Origin: an uncultured Sphingomonadaceae bacterium | GTDB lineage: Bacteria > Pseudomonadota > Alphaproteobacteria > Sphingomonadales > Sphingomonadaceae | Assembly: GCA_938003725.1 (NCBI GenBank) | Contig: CALKXX010000232.1 | Coordinates: 1-6,874, forward strand | Length of the DNA stretch: 6,874 bases | Direction of reading: 5' to 3' | Part shown: positions 1 to 5,978 of the stretch, in pieces | Position numbering within the stretch: position 1 is the first letter of the stretch | Layout: every line of letters begins with the position of its first letter | Position numbers and translations under genes: made by a program | Notes under the pieces: generated by a model | Told to the model about the DNA's origin: nothing | What the model saw: only the letters and a program-made list of their open reading frames with translations | The model's database searches: none

Positions 1-162
1 AAGGAAATATCACCCGTATCCGAGACAATATCTGATGGCCAAGCCGCGCCTTCGCTACCACCTTCTGATGAACCTGATGGGCTTCCTGAGCTACAAGACG
101 TCAATAAAATAGCGACTGCCGCTGCATATAATAGTCTGGTCATTTTGATCAGTTCCCATTGA
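1..162 (+). CDS. C-terminal fragment of an unidentified protein (5' end outside window)
   Basis: Frame 1 is open from the left edge to a TGA at 160-162, giving 53 residues. The first half is acidic and rich in Pro and Ser (APSLPPSDEPDGLPEL), as expected for a flexible linker or tail. The last stretch (IATAAAYNSLVILISSH) is apolar. No domain can be recognised, and a 53-codon open frame at a window edge could arise by chance. The protein-like composition and the tight tail-to-tail meeting with the next gene, whose stop is at 165-167, support a real gene end. The function is unknown. Confidence 0.4.
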   Translation, partial: KEISPVSETISDGQAAPSLPPSDEPDGLPELQDVNKIATAAAYNSLVILISSH

Positions 163-164
163 GT

Positions 165-818
165 TTAATTGGGTTTGGCGCTGCGCAAAACCGGATAAAA
201 TTGGGTGAACACAAAATCATCGTCAGCTGATGCAGCATGACATGCGTTGCAAGAATCCGTTGGCATTGCCGTGGCGGTTTTTTCATAGTCCGCTTTGTGA
301 CCAAAACTAAAATATGCCCAACCACCTGGCTCATCCTTGAACCGTTCATTGTCTTTAACAGTCAGTTCCAGACCAGAAAACTCACCTTGGAAATAGCCGA
401 CACCGCTAACCTCTTGCGATGATCCGTTTTCCGCATTGTTATTGGTACGCACAAGCGTCAACTCTTTGGCGATTTGCGTTCCTTCGGGAAACTCACCGGT
501 GGCAGAATAGGCAGCATAAGCACTAGGCTCAATATATACATTGTGGAATTCCGGGAATGGTGCTTCGCCTCCATTCAGCGCGTTTGGCGTCAACGGCGCA
601 CCGACAAACACCCATTCGCGCCAACCAACAGGTTGATTGACAGAACCATCATCATTAAAGGACGCTCGCACGATTTCACCTGATGTCGCTTCGGTAGCGG
701 CAGCGGTACCTGCATTTTCGTTTGAGGCAGAATCAGTCTGACCACAGCCCGATACCATCAAAGTTCCGGCGGCGATCCACATAAGCTGGCTTGATTTTAT
801 TGTTGAAAAACTGCGCAT
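165..818 (-). CDS. Cytochrome P460-family haem c lipoprotein
   Basis: Encodes 217 residues. Residues 1-25 form a lipoprotein signal: basic start, apolar core and a VSGC lipobox with Cys25 as the likely lipidated residue. A Ser/Ala/Thr/Asn/Glu-rich linker follows to about residue 45. The globular part has the look of cytochrome P460: GWREWVFVGAPLTPN (65-79), FPEFHNVYIEP (88-98), FPEGTQIAKEL (110-120), GGWAYFSFG (165-173) and a haem c site CNACH at 190-194 near the C terminus. Known members of the family are periplasmic haem proteins that oxidise hydroxylamine or bind NO. Whether this one carries the lysine-haem crosslink of true P460 cannot be decided by eye, so 'P460-like' is safer than an enzyme name. 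The start at 818 is chosen over the longer frame (to 920) because AAGGAGAG lies just upstream and the signal peptide begins there. It should be exported and anchored in a membrane facing the periplasm, with haem attached by the cytochrome c maturation system. Confidence 0.88.
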   Translation of the reverse strand: MRSFSTIKSSQLMWIAAGTLMVSGCGQTDSASNENAGTAAATEATSGEIVRASFNDDGSVNQPVGWREWVFVGAPLTPNALNGGEAPFPEFHNVYIEPSAYAAYSATGEFPEGTQIAKELTLVRTNNNAENGSSQEVSGVGYFQGEFSGLELTVKDNERFKDEPGGWAYFSFGHKADYEKTATAMPTDSCNACHAASADDDFVFTQFYPVLRSAKPN

Positions 819-823
819 GGTAC

Positions 824-832
824 TCTCCTTAT
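824..832 (-). promoter_or_regulatory. Ribosome binding site of the P460-like lipoprotein gene
   Basis: On the minus strand the bases before the ATG at 818-816 read ATAAGGAGAGTACC. The AAGGAGAG core is a strong Shine-Dalgarno match at good spacing and fixes the start at 818 rather than at the upstream in-frame ATG (920). Confidence 0.75.
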
Positions 833-933
833 ATTTTTTATGATACGAGATTATGGCATTCAGTTGCGAATTTAGAAACGCATAATTTCGATAACTACAG
901 GTCATGCAAATCGCGGTCAATGGGCATCGATTT

Positions 934-1089
934 CTAAGCTGCGCGGTCCAATATCAGTTGCAGTGCATCTATGATCGCCAGAATCTGTTCCGCAGTAGGT
1001 CGTTTTTTATGATCGCCCGATAGCGAATTTAATTCCGTTTCCTCAAGGTTGGGTTTGTGAATTGCCGTCGTACATTCATATGGTATCAC
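934..1089 (-). CDS. Doubtful small ORF or gene remnant
   Basis: A minus-strand frame ends with TAG at 936-934 and is open back to a stop at 1131-1129. With a GTG start at 1089 it gives 51 residues. The C-terminal half (KKRPTAEQILAIIDALQLILDRAA) looks like an amphipathic helix from a real protein. There is no ATG and no Shine-Dalgarno sequence before the GTG, so it may be the tail of a decayed gene or chance. No family is recognised. Confidence 0.22.
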   Translation of the reverse strand: MIPYECTTAIHKPNLEETELNSLSGDHKKRPTAEQILAIIDALQLILDRAA

Positions 1090-1240
1090 AATTATTTGAC
1101 ATTGCCCGGTTTTGAAAGCCTTTGCCGGTCAATAGTGGAATCATGTTCATAAGGCCGACACGGTTGTCCGCCTCTCGGTGTTCAGAATGATAACTTCATT
1201 CACTACGGCAAGAATGCTCGATAAACAGATGGGAAATCAT

Positions 1241-2674
1241 ATGCGCAATTTTGACGTTGATGTAGCTATATTGGGTGCTGGCACTGCTGGCCTGGTTGCC
1301 TATCGCGAAGCCCGAAAACAAAAAAAAGAGGTTCGCCTGATTGATGGCGGAACCCTGGGCACCACCTGCGCACGTGTCGGTTGTATGCCATCCAAATTGC
1401 TGATCGCCGCCGCCAATGCCTATCATGATGCCAATGCCGTTGGTGCTTTTGGCATTGAAGCTGGAACACCGAAAGTTGATGGCCGTGCGGTAATGGCGCG
1501 TGTAAAAAGCGAGCGGGATAAATTTACCGGCTCTGTGACCGAGTCAATGGATGCGTTTCCGGAAGGTGATTTCATCCCGCAATATGCCAAGTTTTTGAAT
1601 GATAATTTATTGGAATTATCATCAGGAGAAAAATTGAGCGCGCGAACGGTTGTCATCGCGACCGGGTCACATCCCGTTATACCAGAATCGCTGGAACCGG
1701 CCGGGGATCGTATCATCGTCAATGATGACATATTCTATTGGGATGAACTTCCTGAATCGATTGCCGTTTTTGGCCTCGGCGTGATCGGTCTTGAACTGGC
1801 GCAAGCTTTGCACCGATTGGGCGTCGAGGTGCATATATTTGCGCGCAGTAAAAAAGTAGGCTTGCTGACCGATCCGGCGGTACAAGAATTTGCAACTACG
1901 ACCTTCGCATCGGAACTGAATATCCACTGGCACAGCGATCCGGTCGTTTCGCGTAGTGGAGATTCCGTATCAGTCAGCTGGCAACATGGCGATCAGAAAC
2001 ACGAACAGAGCTTTGACTATGCGCTAGCCGCCACCGGCAGGCGGCCAAATGTCGCTTCGCTTGATCTGCACAATACATCGCTCAAGATAGGACCAAAAGG
2101 CATTCCAGAATTTGATACCCTTTCTCTTCAAGCCGGGTCGAGCTCAATCTTCATCGCCGGTGACGTTGGCGGCGTTCGAGCGGTCTTGCATGAAAGCGCA
2201 GATGACGGACGCGTTGCCGGGCAAAATGCAGCACGCCATCCGGACATACTACGGCACGTCCGAAGGACTGCCCTGGGAATAGTTTTTTCCAGCCCGCAAA
2301 TCGCAGTCGTTGGCGCCAGCCATGCGAAACTCATCGAATGCGGCGCGGATTTTGAGACTGGAGAATATTCTTTCAAAGGTCAGGGCCGCGCCAAGGTTCA
2401 AAATCGGGACCACGGGCTGATCCGTCTTTACGGTGAAAAGGATACGGGCATTTTGTTGGGCGGAGAGATGATCGGTCCCGATGCAGAACATCTGGCCCAC
2501 CTTCTCGCTTGGTCCATTGGAACCGGTCAATCCGTTACCGATATTCTGGGTCTGACAGTTTATCACCCTGTTGTGGAGGAAGGGTTGCGATCGGCGCTTC
2601 GTAGCCTGAACTTTGCTCTGGGCTTTGGCCCCAACCCGCCCTTACGCTCTCTGGATTGCGGTCCCGGATCATAA
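1241..2674 (+). CDS. Dihydrolipoamide dehydrogenase-like FAD disulfide oxidoreductase
   Basis: Encodes 477 residues, normal for the pyridine-nucleotide disulfide oxidoreductase family. Visible parts are: an N-terminal FAD-binding Rossmann motif GAGTAG (12-17); the redox-active disulfide TTCARVGCMPSK with Cys43 and Cys48; a second dinucleotide motif GLGVIGLE (178-185); ATGRRP; the third flavin motif AGD (306-308); and a C-terminal dimerisation domain with the His442-Pro-x3-Glu447 pair that acts in thiol-disulfide exchange from the partner subunit. The family passes electrons between NAD(P)H and a disulfide such as lipoamide, in the cytoplasm. After strand beta-2 of the nucleotide domain comes FARSKK (200-205). 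Basic residues here resemble the NADPH-binding pocket of glutathione reductase rather than the acidic residue usual in NAD enzymes, so NADP(H) preference is possible. The frame is open further upstream (GTG at 1178, ATG at 1187, 1214 and 1229). ATG 1241 is chosen because MRNFDVDVAILGAG matches the usual family start and GGGA precedes it. No 2-oxoacid dehydrogenase E1 or E2 gene is adjacent, so the true substrate is open. Confidence 0.88.
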   Translation: MRNFDVDVAILGAGTAGLVAYREARKQKKEVRLIDGGTLGTTCARVGCMPSKLLIAAANAYHDANAVGAFGIEAGTPKVDGRAVMARVKSERDKFTGSVTESMDAFPEGDFIPQYAKFLNDNLLELSSGEKLSARTVVIATGSHPVIPESLEPAGDRIIVNDDIFYWDELPESIAVFGLGVIGLELAQALHRLGVEVHIFARSKKVGLLTDPAVQEFATTTFASELNIHWHSDPVVSRSGDSVSVSWQHGDQKHEQSFDYALAATGRRPNVASLDLHNTSLKIGPKGIPEFDTLSLQAGSSSIFIAGDVGGVRAVLHESADDGRVAGQNAARHPDILRHVRRTALGIVFSSPQIAVVGASHAKLIECGADFETGEYSFKGQGRAKVQNRDHGLIRLYGEKDTGILLGGEMIGPDAEHLAHLLAWSIGTGQSVTDILGLTVYHPVVEEGLRSALRSLNFALGFGPNPPLRSLDCGPGS

Positions 2675-2724
2675 AATCGACGGTTTGCCGGCAGCATCAA
2701 TATTCCGCGAAAAAAATTTGATGT

Positions 2725-4080
2725 TTATCGTGCTAATGCGTCTCTAAACGGCTTTCGAGCCGCCACAAGTACAATCGCACCAAGTATACAGGCTATGGTG
2801 GCGACTACCGCTAATGACCAATCGACTGCGGTTTCGTCCGCAAATATGTAATCCGTGACAAGAGCAACTAAGGTTGGCCCCAATCCGATTCCAAGCAGGT
2901 TTAGAACAAATAGGTAGATTGCGGATATCTGCGCTCGCATCTCATTAGGTGACGTAATTTGCAAGGCGGCTGCCGCTGCGCCATAAGCAAATGCCGCAAA
3001 GAACATAAAAGGTGCAAACAGCAGCGCAGACCAAATGGCATTTGGTACCAGAGTTGCCAGCAATACAAAAGGAATTGATCCTATCGCGCTAACGATACCG
3101 GTCAAGATAGTGGCATCACCATAGCCTCGTTGTGTCAGCTTGTCCGAAAACCACCCTCCAGCAATTATACCCAAGGTACCAAACAGAAATATATCAGCGC
3201 CAAGATAATATCCTGCCTCACCAACCGTCCAACCAAATTTTCTGATGAGCATTGTAGGAGCCCAGGCAAGAACAGCGTTGAAAGAAAGGCCCAATAGTGA
3301 AAACCCCAGAAAGTGAGTTCCGTATATTTTCCAGTTATCCTTCAAAAATCCAAATGTACGTTTAACCGATACGGTAGGCTTGAGGTGCTCCTGCGGCTCG
3401 ACCACATCTATAGTGACTATGTTCGCTCGACGCGCCGGTTCACGAACTGTCAAAACCAGGAGTGCAACCAATATTCCAGGCAAGCCAACAGCGAAGAATG
3501 TTGCTTGCCATGCTGCGACTTCACCAAAGAGCGGTATGACGATCTTTGGCATAGATGCCACATATTGGGCAATTTGACCGCCAATAATAAAGGCGAGCCC
3601 AGCCCCCAAATAAACACCTGCGGTGTAGATACCTAACGCACGGCCCAGCTTGGCAGGCTCAAAATAATCGGCAATCATCGAATAAGCAGCTGGCGAAAGC
3701 GCAGCTTCACCAACGCCGACACCCACGCGAGCAAGAAATAACTGCCCATATGATTTTGTGATTCCACTCGCAGCCGTCATCAAGCTCCAGAAAAATACCC
3801 CGATGGCGATAATCCAACGCCGACTATACTGGTCCGCTAGTCGGCCGAGCGGAATACCCATTAGTGTATAGAATAAGGCAAAGGCGATGCCCAATAGCAG
3901 GCTAACCTGAGTATCGCTGATCTGCATATCGGCCTTAATCGGTTCAATCAGCAGAGCAAGGATCGTGCGGTCGATAAAAGATAACGTATAAGCGATCAGC
4001 AAAACGCTAACGGCGTACCAAGCGGTTTTATCGCTGGAATTCTGTTCTTTTGCTATCGATTTAAGGACATCCTCAACCAC
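2725..4080 (-). CDS. Major facilitator superfamily transporter, spinster-like
   Basis: Encodes 451 residues with about twelve hydrophobic segments in two six-helix halves, joined by a polar loop near residues 212-254 (VREPARRAN... to KDNWKIYG). Family signs are DR (37-38) in helix 1 followed by LLIEPIKADMQISDTQVSLLLG, motif A between helices 2 and 3 (GRLADQYSRR, 79-88), and ARVGVGVGEAALSPAAYSMIADYF in helices 4-5. This pattern fits the spinster-like MFS carriers common in sphingomonads, often beside catabolic genes. It should sit in the inner membrane and move a small organic compound, probably driven by a proton gradient; substrate and direction cannot be read from the sequence. The start is a GTG (4080-4078) preceded on its strand by GGGGA seven bases upstream; the ATG overlapping that site meets a stop after three codons. 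The gene is divergent from the hydrolase-ligase pair and shares its promoter region, which suggests co-regulation. Confidence 0.9.
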   Translation of the reverse strand: MVEDVLKSIAKEQNSSDKTAWYAVSVLLIAYTLSFIDRTILALLIEPIKADMQISDTQVSLLLGIAFALFYTLMGIPLGRLADQYSRRWIIAIGVFFWSLMTAASGITKSYGQLFLARVGVGVGEAALSPAAYSMIADYFEPAKLGRALGIYTAGVYLGAGLAFIIGGQIAQYVASMPKIVIPLFGEVAAWQATFFAVGLPGILVALLVLTVREPARRANIVTIDVVEPQEHLKPTVSVKRTFGFLKDNWKIYGTHFLGFSLLGLSFNAVLAWAPTMLIRKFGWTVGEAGYYLGADIFLFGTLGIIAGGWFSDKLTQRGYGDATILTGIVSAIGSIPFVLLATLVPNAIWSALLFAPFMFFAAFAYGAAAAALQITSPNEMRAQISAIYLFVLNLLGIGLGPTLVALVTDYIFADETAVDWSLAVVATIACILGAIVLVAARKPFRDALAR

Positions 4081-4276
4081 AATTAAATCCCCATTTCGCG
4101 CCCTGCAACCATGATTAGTGGTCAGATGGCTCCTAATAATTATCTGTCTATGTAGAATTTTTATATGTTATACCATAGATATGATGAAAAAATATCTTAG
4201 CATCAGGCTTATCGAGAGAGGTAAATCTATTTTCTCGCACTCGATTAATTAAACCAGCAGCACGGCAGAGAAACGG
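4081..4276. promoter_or_regulatory. Shared divergent promoter region
   Basis: 196 bases, clearly more AT-rich than the flanking genes, between the GTG of the transporter (minus) and the ATG of the double hydrolase (plus). Both promoters must lie here or nearby. On the minus strand TATAAC (within 4167-4174) is a reasonable -10 box, but no clear -35 box stands 17 bases before it. A TATG-N6-CATA dyad overlaps it. Confidence 0.55.
4164..4177. promoter_or_regulatory. Candidate operator, TATG-N6-CATA dyad
   Basis: TATGTTATACCATA has inverted half-sites TATG and CATA six bases apart, and an inner GT-N3-AC like the operators of many GntR-family regulators. It overlaps the only TATAAC-like -10 box of the transporter gene. 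The same half-sites and spacing recur at 5894-5907, upstream of the CoA ligase. AT-rich sequence makes such dyads fairly likely by chance, so this is a weak call. Confidence 0.28.
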
Positions 4277-5884
4277 ATGATGATAAAGAAACATAATGTT
4301 ATGGTGGACGGTAGGAACATCCATTTCCTTCGCGCTGGCACTGGAGTTCCGCTGATACTTCTCCACGCATCACCGGTTTCATCGCAGGCTTTTCAGGAAG
4401 AATATATTCCGCGGTTCTCAAAGAATTTTACCTGCATAGCTCCCGATACACCGGGTAACGGCCTCTCGGATCCGCTGCCCGATGCAAAAAACAAGACCAT
4501 CGCTGACTATGCACACTCCTTGGCAGCTTTTTTGGATGCAATAGGCGTTGAAGGTTGCATATTATATGGCCGACATACCGGGGCCAGTATCGCACTGGCA
4601 TTCTCGCAGCTTTACCCTGACCGCGCAATTTTTGTATATTGCGATGGCTATCCAGTATTCGAAAAGAGCGAAATAGAGCATTATTTGGGGGATTATCTCG
4701 CCCCGTTTTCTGCCGATTGGGCGGGCGGGTTTCTTTCATGGCTCTGGTTTAGATACCGTGATCAACACAGCTTCTGGCCGTGGCATCTGCATAGATCGGA
4801 TAAACGCTCTGATACTGATGTACCGGAGCCGGAATTTATTCAGCGAGGGGTTCTGGATTTCTTGCTGTCGGGCAATAATTATATTGCTCCATATGCCATG
4901 GCGATAAACGCCGGCGCCGAATTGGATTTCCGGAATACGCCTGTTCCAACATGCTTCGCCATTCGCCCCGGAGATTCATTGTACAATGTGCAGCAACGGC
5001 TCAAAAATCTTCCAGACAATAGCTGGTGCGAAGAGCTACCGCGTGAAACCGCAACTGCCGTGGCTAGAGAAGCGGAGATATTGTGCCGATATGCGGCCGA
5101 TCATAGCGCACCGCCTGCACCAATTCCCCGCTTGCTTAAGCAGCCTGGAATAGCCTCCCAATTATATGTCGATGTGCCGGGAGGGCAAATCGGAGCAAGA
5201 TTTATCAAAGCTAAAAAACCAAGATCCGCCCCAATTGTTATGATCCCCCGGATGCCTGGTGGAGGCACCTATCTAGAGCAACTGCAATCAAAGCTTAGTC
5301 TGTCACGGGACGTAATCATCCTGGATGTGCCGGGACACGGTAACTCGCAGGTCGATTGCGCGCACCGGGTCGATATTTATGCAACTTTGCTAAACGACGC
5401 ACTGGATCAGTTAGATATCAGACCATCGCATGTTTACGGCCACGGATCGGGCGCAATGGTAGCGCTCGAAATGCAGCAAAAAATGAATATCGCTCGCATT
5501 TTTTTGGATGAGCCATTAATTCTCGATAGCGCGGCTCGCGGCGATCTGATCAACCATTATAAAATGAGCTTCGCTCCGGAATGGGACGGGACACATCTTC
5601 TGCGGTTGTGGCATCAACTGCGTGATGAGCAGCTTTGGCAACCATGGAATGTCCGTACCCGAAAACAGATCAGGACAGACACCGGGGTCTATCGCCCCGA
5701 TCTACATTATGCTCTATTCGTCGATATATTAAAGCAAGCAGAAAATTTTAGCGCCGGCTGGGAAGCGGCGCTGTCATATAACTCCGGAGATGCTCTCACT
5801 CAATGTAAAGCCGAGATAATACAGGGCCGATGGGCCTATGCCGAAAACGGCGCGAATATATTGCATGGCATGGCCTCTGCGTAG
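4277..5884 (+). CDS. Tandem (two-domain) alpha/beta-hydrolase-fold protein with altered nucleophile elbows
   Basis: Encodes 535 residues, about twice a single alpha/beta hydrolase. Domain 1 (about 1-285) has LLHASP (28-33) at the oxyanion strand, DTPGNGLSD (57-65) and an elbow YGRHTGA (97-103). Domain 2 (about 290-535) has IPRMPGGG (323-330), DVPGHGNS (350-357) and an elbow YGHGSGA (387-393). The halves are visibly related: W157-x3-RD-x5-PW169 in the cap of domain 1 matches W445-x3-RD-x5-PW457 in domain 2 at a constant offset of 288, and D57/D350 and G98/G388 also pair. In a standard hydrolase the third residue of G-x-S-x-G is Ser, Cys or Asp. Here it is His100 in domain 1 and Gly390 in domain 2, with a Ser one place later. 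The C-terminal Gly-His segment that supplies the catalytic His is not evident in domain 1. It may be a pseudo-hydrolase, a binding protein or an enzyme with unusual chemistry. No signal peptide is seen, so it is probably cytoplasmic. The ATGATG start has only a weak upstream GAGAAACGG. Domain 2 ends soon after its apparent seventh strand, at a TAG overlapping an inverted repeat. Confidence 0.85.
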   Translation: MMIKKHNVMVDGRNIHFLRAGTGVPLILLHASPVSSQAFQEEYIPRFSKNFTCIAPDTPGNGLSDPLPDAKNKTIADYAHSLAAFLDAIGVEGCILYGRHTGASIALAFSQLYPDRAIFVYCDGYPVFEKSEIEHYLGDYLAPFSADWAGGFLSWLWFRYRDQHSFWPWHLHRSDKRSDTDVPEPEFIQRGVLDFLLSGNNYIAPYAMAINAGAELDFRNTPVPTCFAIRPGDSLYNVQQRLKNLPDNSWCEELPRETATAVAREAEILCRYAADHSAPPAPIPRLLKQPGIASQLYVDVPGGQIGARFIKAKKPRSAPIVMIPRMPGGGTYLEQLQSKLSLSRDVIILDVPGHGNSQVDCAHRVDIYATLLNDALDQLDIRPSHVYGHGSGAMVALEMQQKMNIARIFLDEPLILDSAARGDLINHYKMSFAPEWDGTHLLRLWHQLRDEQLWQPWNVRTRKQIRTDTGVYRPDLHYALFVDILKQAENFSAGWEAALSYNSGDALTQCKAEIIQGRWAYAENGANILHGMASA

Positions 5885-5939
5885 TTCAGTCGATATGTAT
5901 TTGCATATATTATATTTATGTATACATATCGACTGAACT
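5883..5939. repeat. Perfect 18-bp inverted repeat with 21-base AT-rich loop
   Basis: The left arm (5883-5900, AGTTCAGTCGATATGTAT) is the exact reverse complement of the right arm (5922-5939, ATACATATCGACTGAACT). The loop is 5901-5921. The pairing stops at both ends: T5882/C5940 outside and T5901/T5921 inside. The left arm begins within the TAG stop (5882-5884) of the double hydrolase, and the right arm ends 39 bases before the CoA-ligase start. No run of T follows either arm in the direction of transcription, so it is not a standard Rho-independent terminator, though it could still slow transcription or protect mRNA ends. It could also be a large operator or a small palindromic insertion; no target-site duplication is visible. 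Confidence 0.9.
5894..5907. promoter_or_regulatory. Second candidate operator, TATG-N6-CATA
   Basis: TATGTATTTGCATA shares half-sites and spacing with 4164-4177; the wider match is ATATGT-N5-CATA-N-AT in both. Close by, 5917-5928 is a 12-bp perfect palindrome (TATGTATACATA) containing GTATAC, a core seen in GntR-family operators. Both lie in the large inverted repeat before the CoA ligase. This is a weak, pattern-based call. Confidence 0.25.
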
Positions 5940-5966
5940 CACGACCAAGAGAGAGAGTTTGGCAAA

Positions 5967-5975
5967 GGGAGGTGA
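5967..5975 (+). promoter_or_regulatory. Ribosome binding site setting the TTG start of the CoA ligase
   Basis: GGGAGGTGA is a near-perfect match to the 16S rRNA anti-Shine-Dalgarno sequence. The GGAGG core ends six bases before TTG 5979-5981. No in-frame ATG occurs until well inside the conserved protein (about 6269), so this site decides the start. Confidence 0.8.
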
Positions 5976-5978
5976 ACA

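Larger units (their letters stand above)
819..1240. other. Divergent intergenic region between the P460-like gene and the flavoprotein gene
   Basis: About 420 bases with no well-supported gene. The region should carry promoters for both flanking genes. On the plus strand a perfect TTGACA at 1096-1101 resembles a -35 box, but no convincing -10 box lies 16-18 bases downstream. On the minus strand TTGCAT and ATTATG stand 17 bases apart upstream of the P460-like gene, which is a weak match. A 51-codon minus-strand open frame (934-1089) is listed separately. No hairpin terminator or riboswitch-like structure was noticed. Confidence 0.5.

Noticed and set aside
819..920. 34-residue N-terminal extension of the P460-like protein from ATG 920
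   Set aside because: It would bury the lipoprotein signal peptide inside the chain, while a strong AAGGAGAG site stands just before ATG 818.
1096..1101. Perfect TTGACA as a promoter -35 box for the flavoprotein gene
   Set aside because: No recognisable -10 hexamer lies 15-19 bases downstream, so it is mentioned only in the intergenic entry and not called as a promoter.
1178..1240. Longer N terminus of the flavoprotein from GTG 1178 or ATG 1187
   Set aside because: The extra 18-21 residues precede the normal family start, have no clear ribosome site, and do not resemble a targeting signal.
2675..2724. Possible bidirectional terminator between the flavoprotein and transporter genes, based on the TGCCGGCA palindrome at 2686-2693 and the A-run at 2710-2716
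   Set aside because: The palindrome has no loop and is only 8 bases long, and the A-run is not placed directly after a stable stem on either strand, so it does not form a convincing intrinsic terminator.
3313..3636. 107-codon plus-strand open frame within the transporter gene
   Set aside because: It is antisense to a clear MFS coding region, Cys- and Arg-rich without any domain-like pattern, and fits a shadow frame.
5883..5939. Classical Rho-independent terminator after the double hydrolase
   Set aside because: The stem is perfect, but the 21-base loop is too long and no T-tract follows on either strand.
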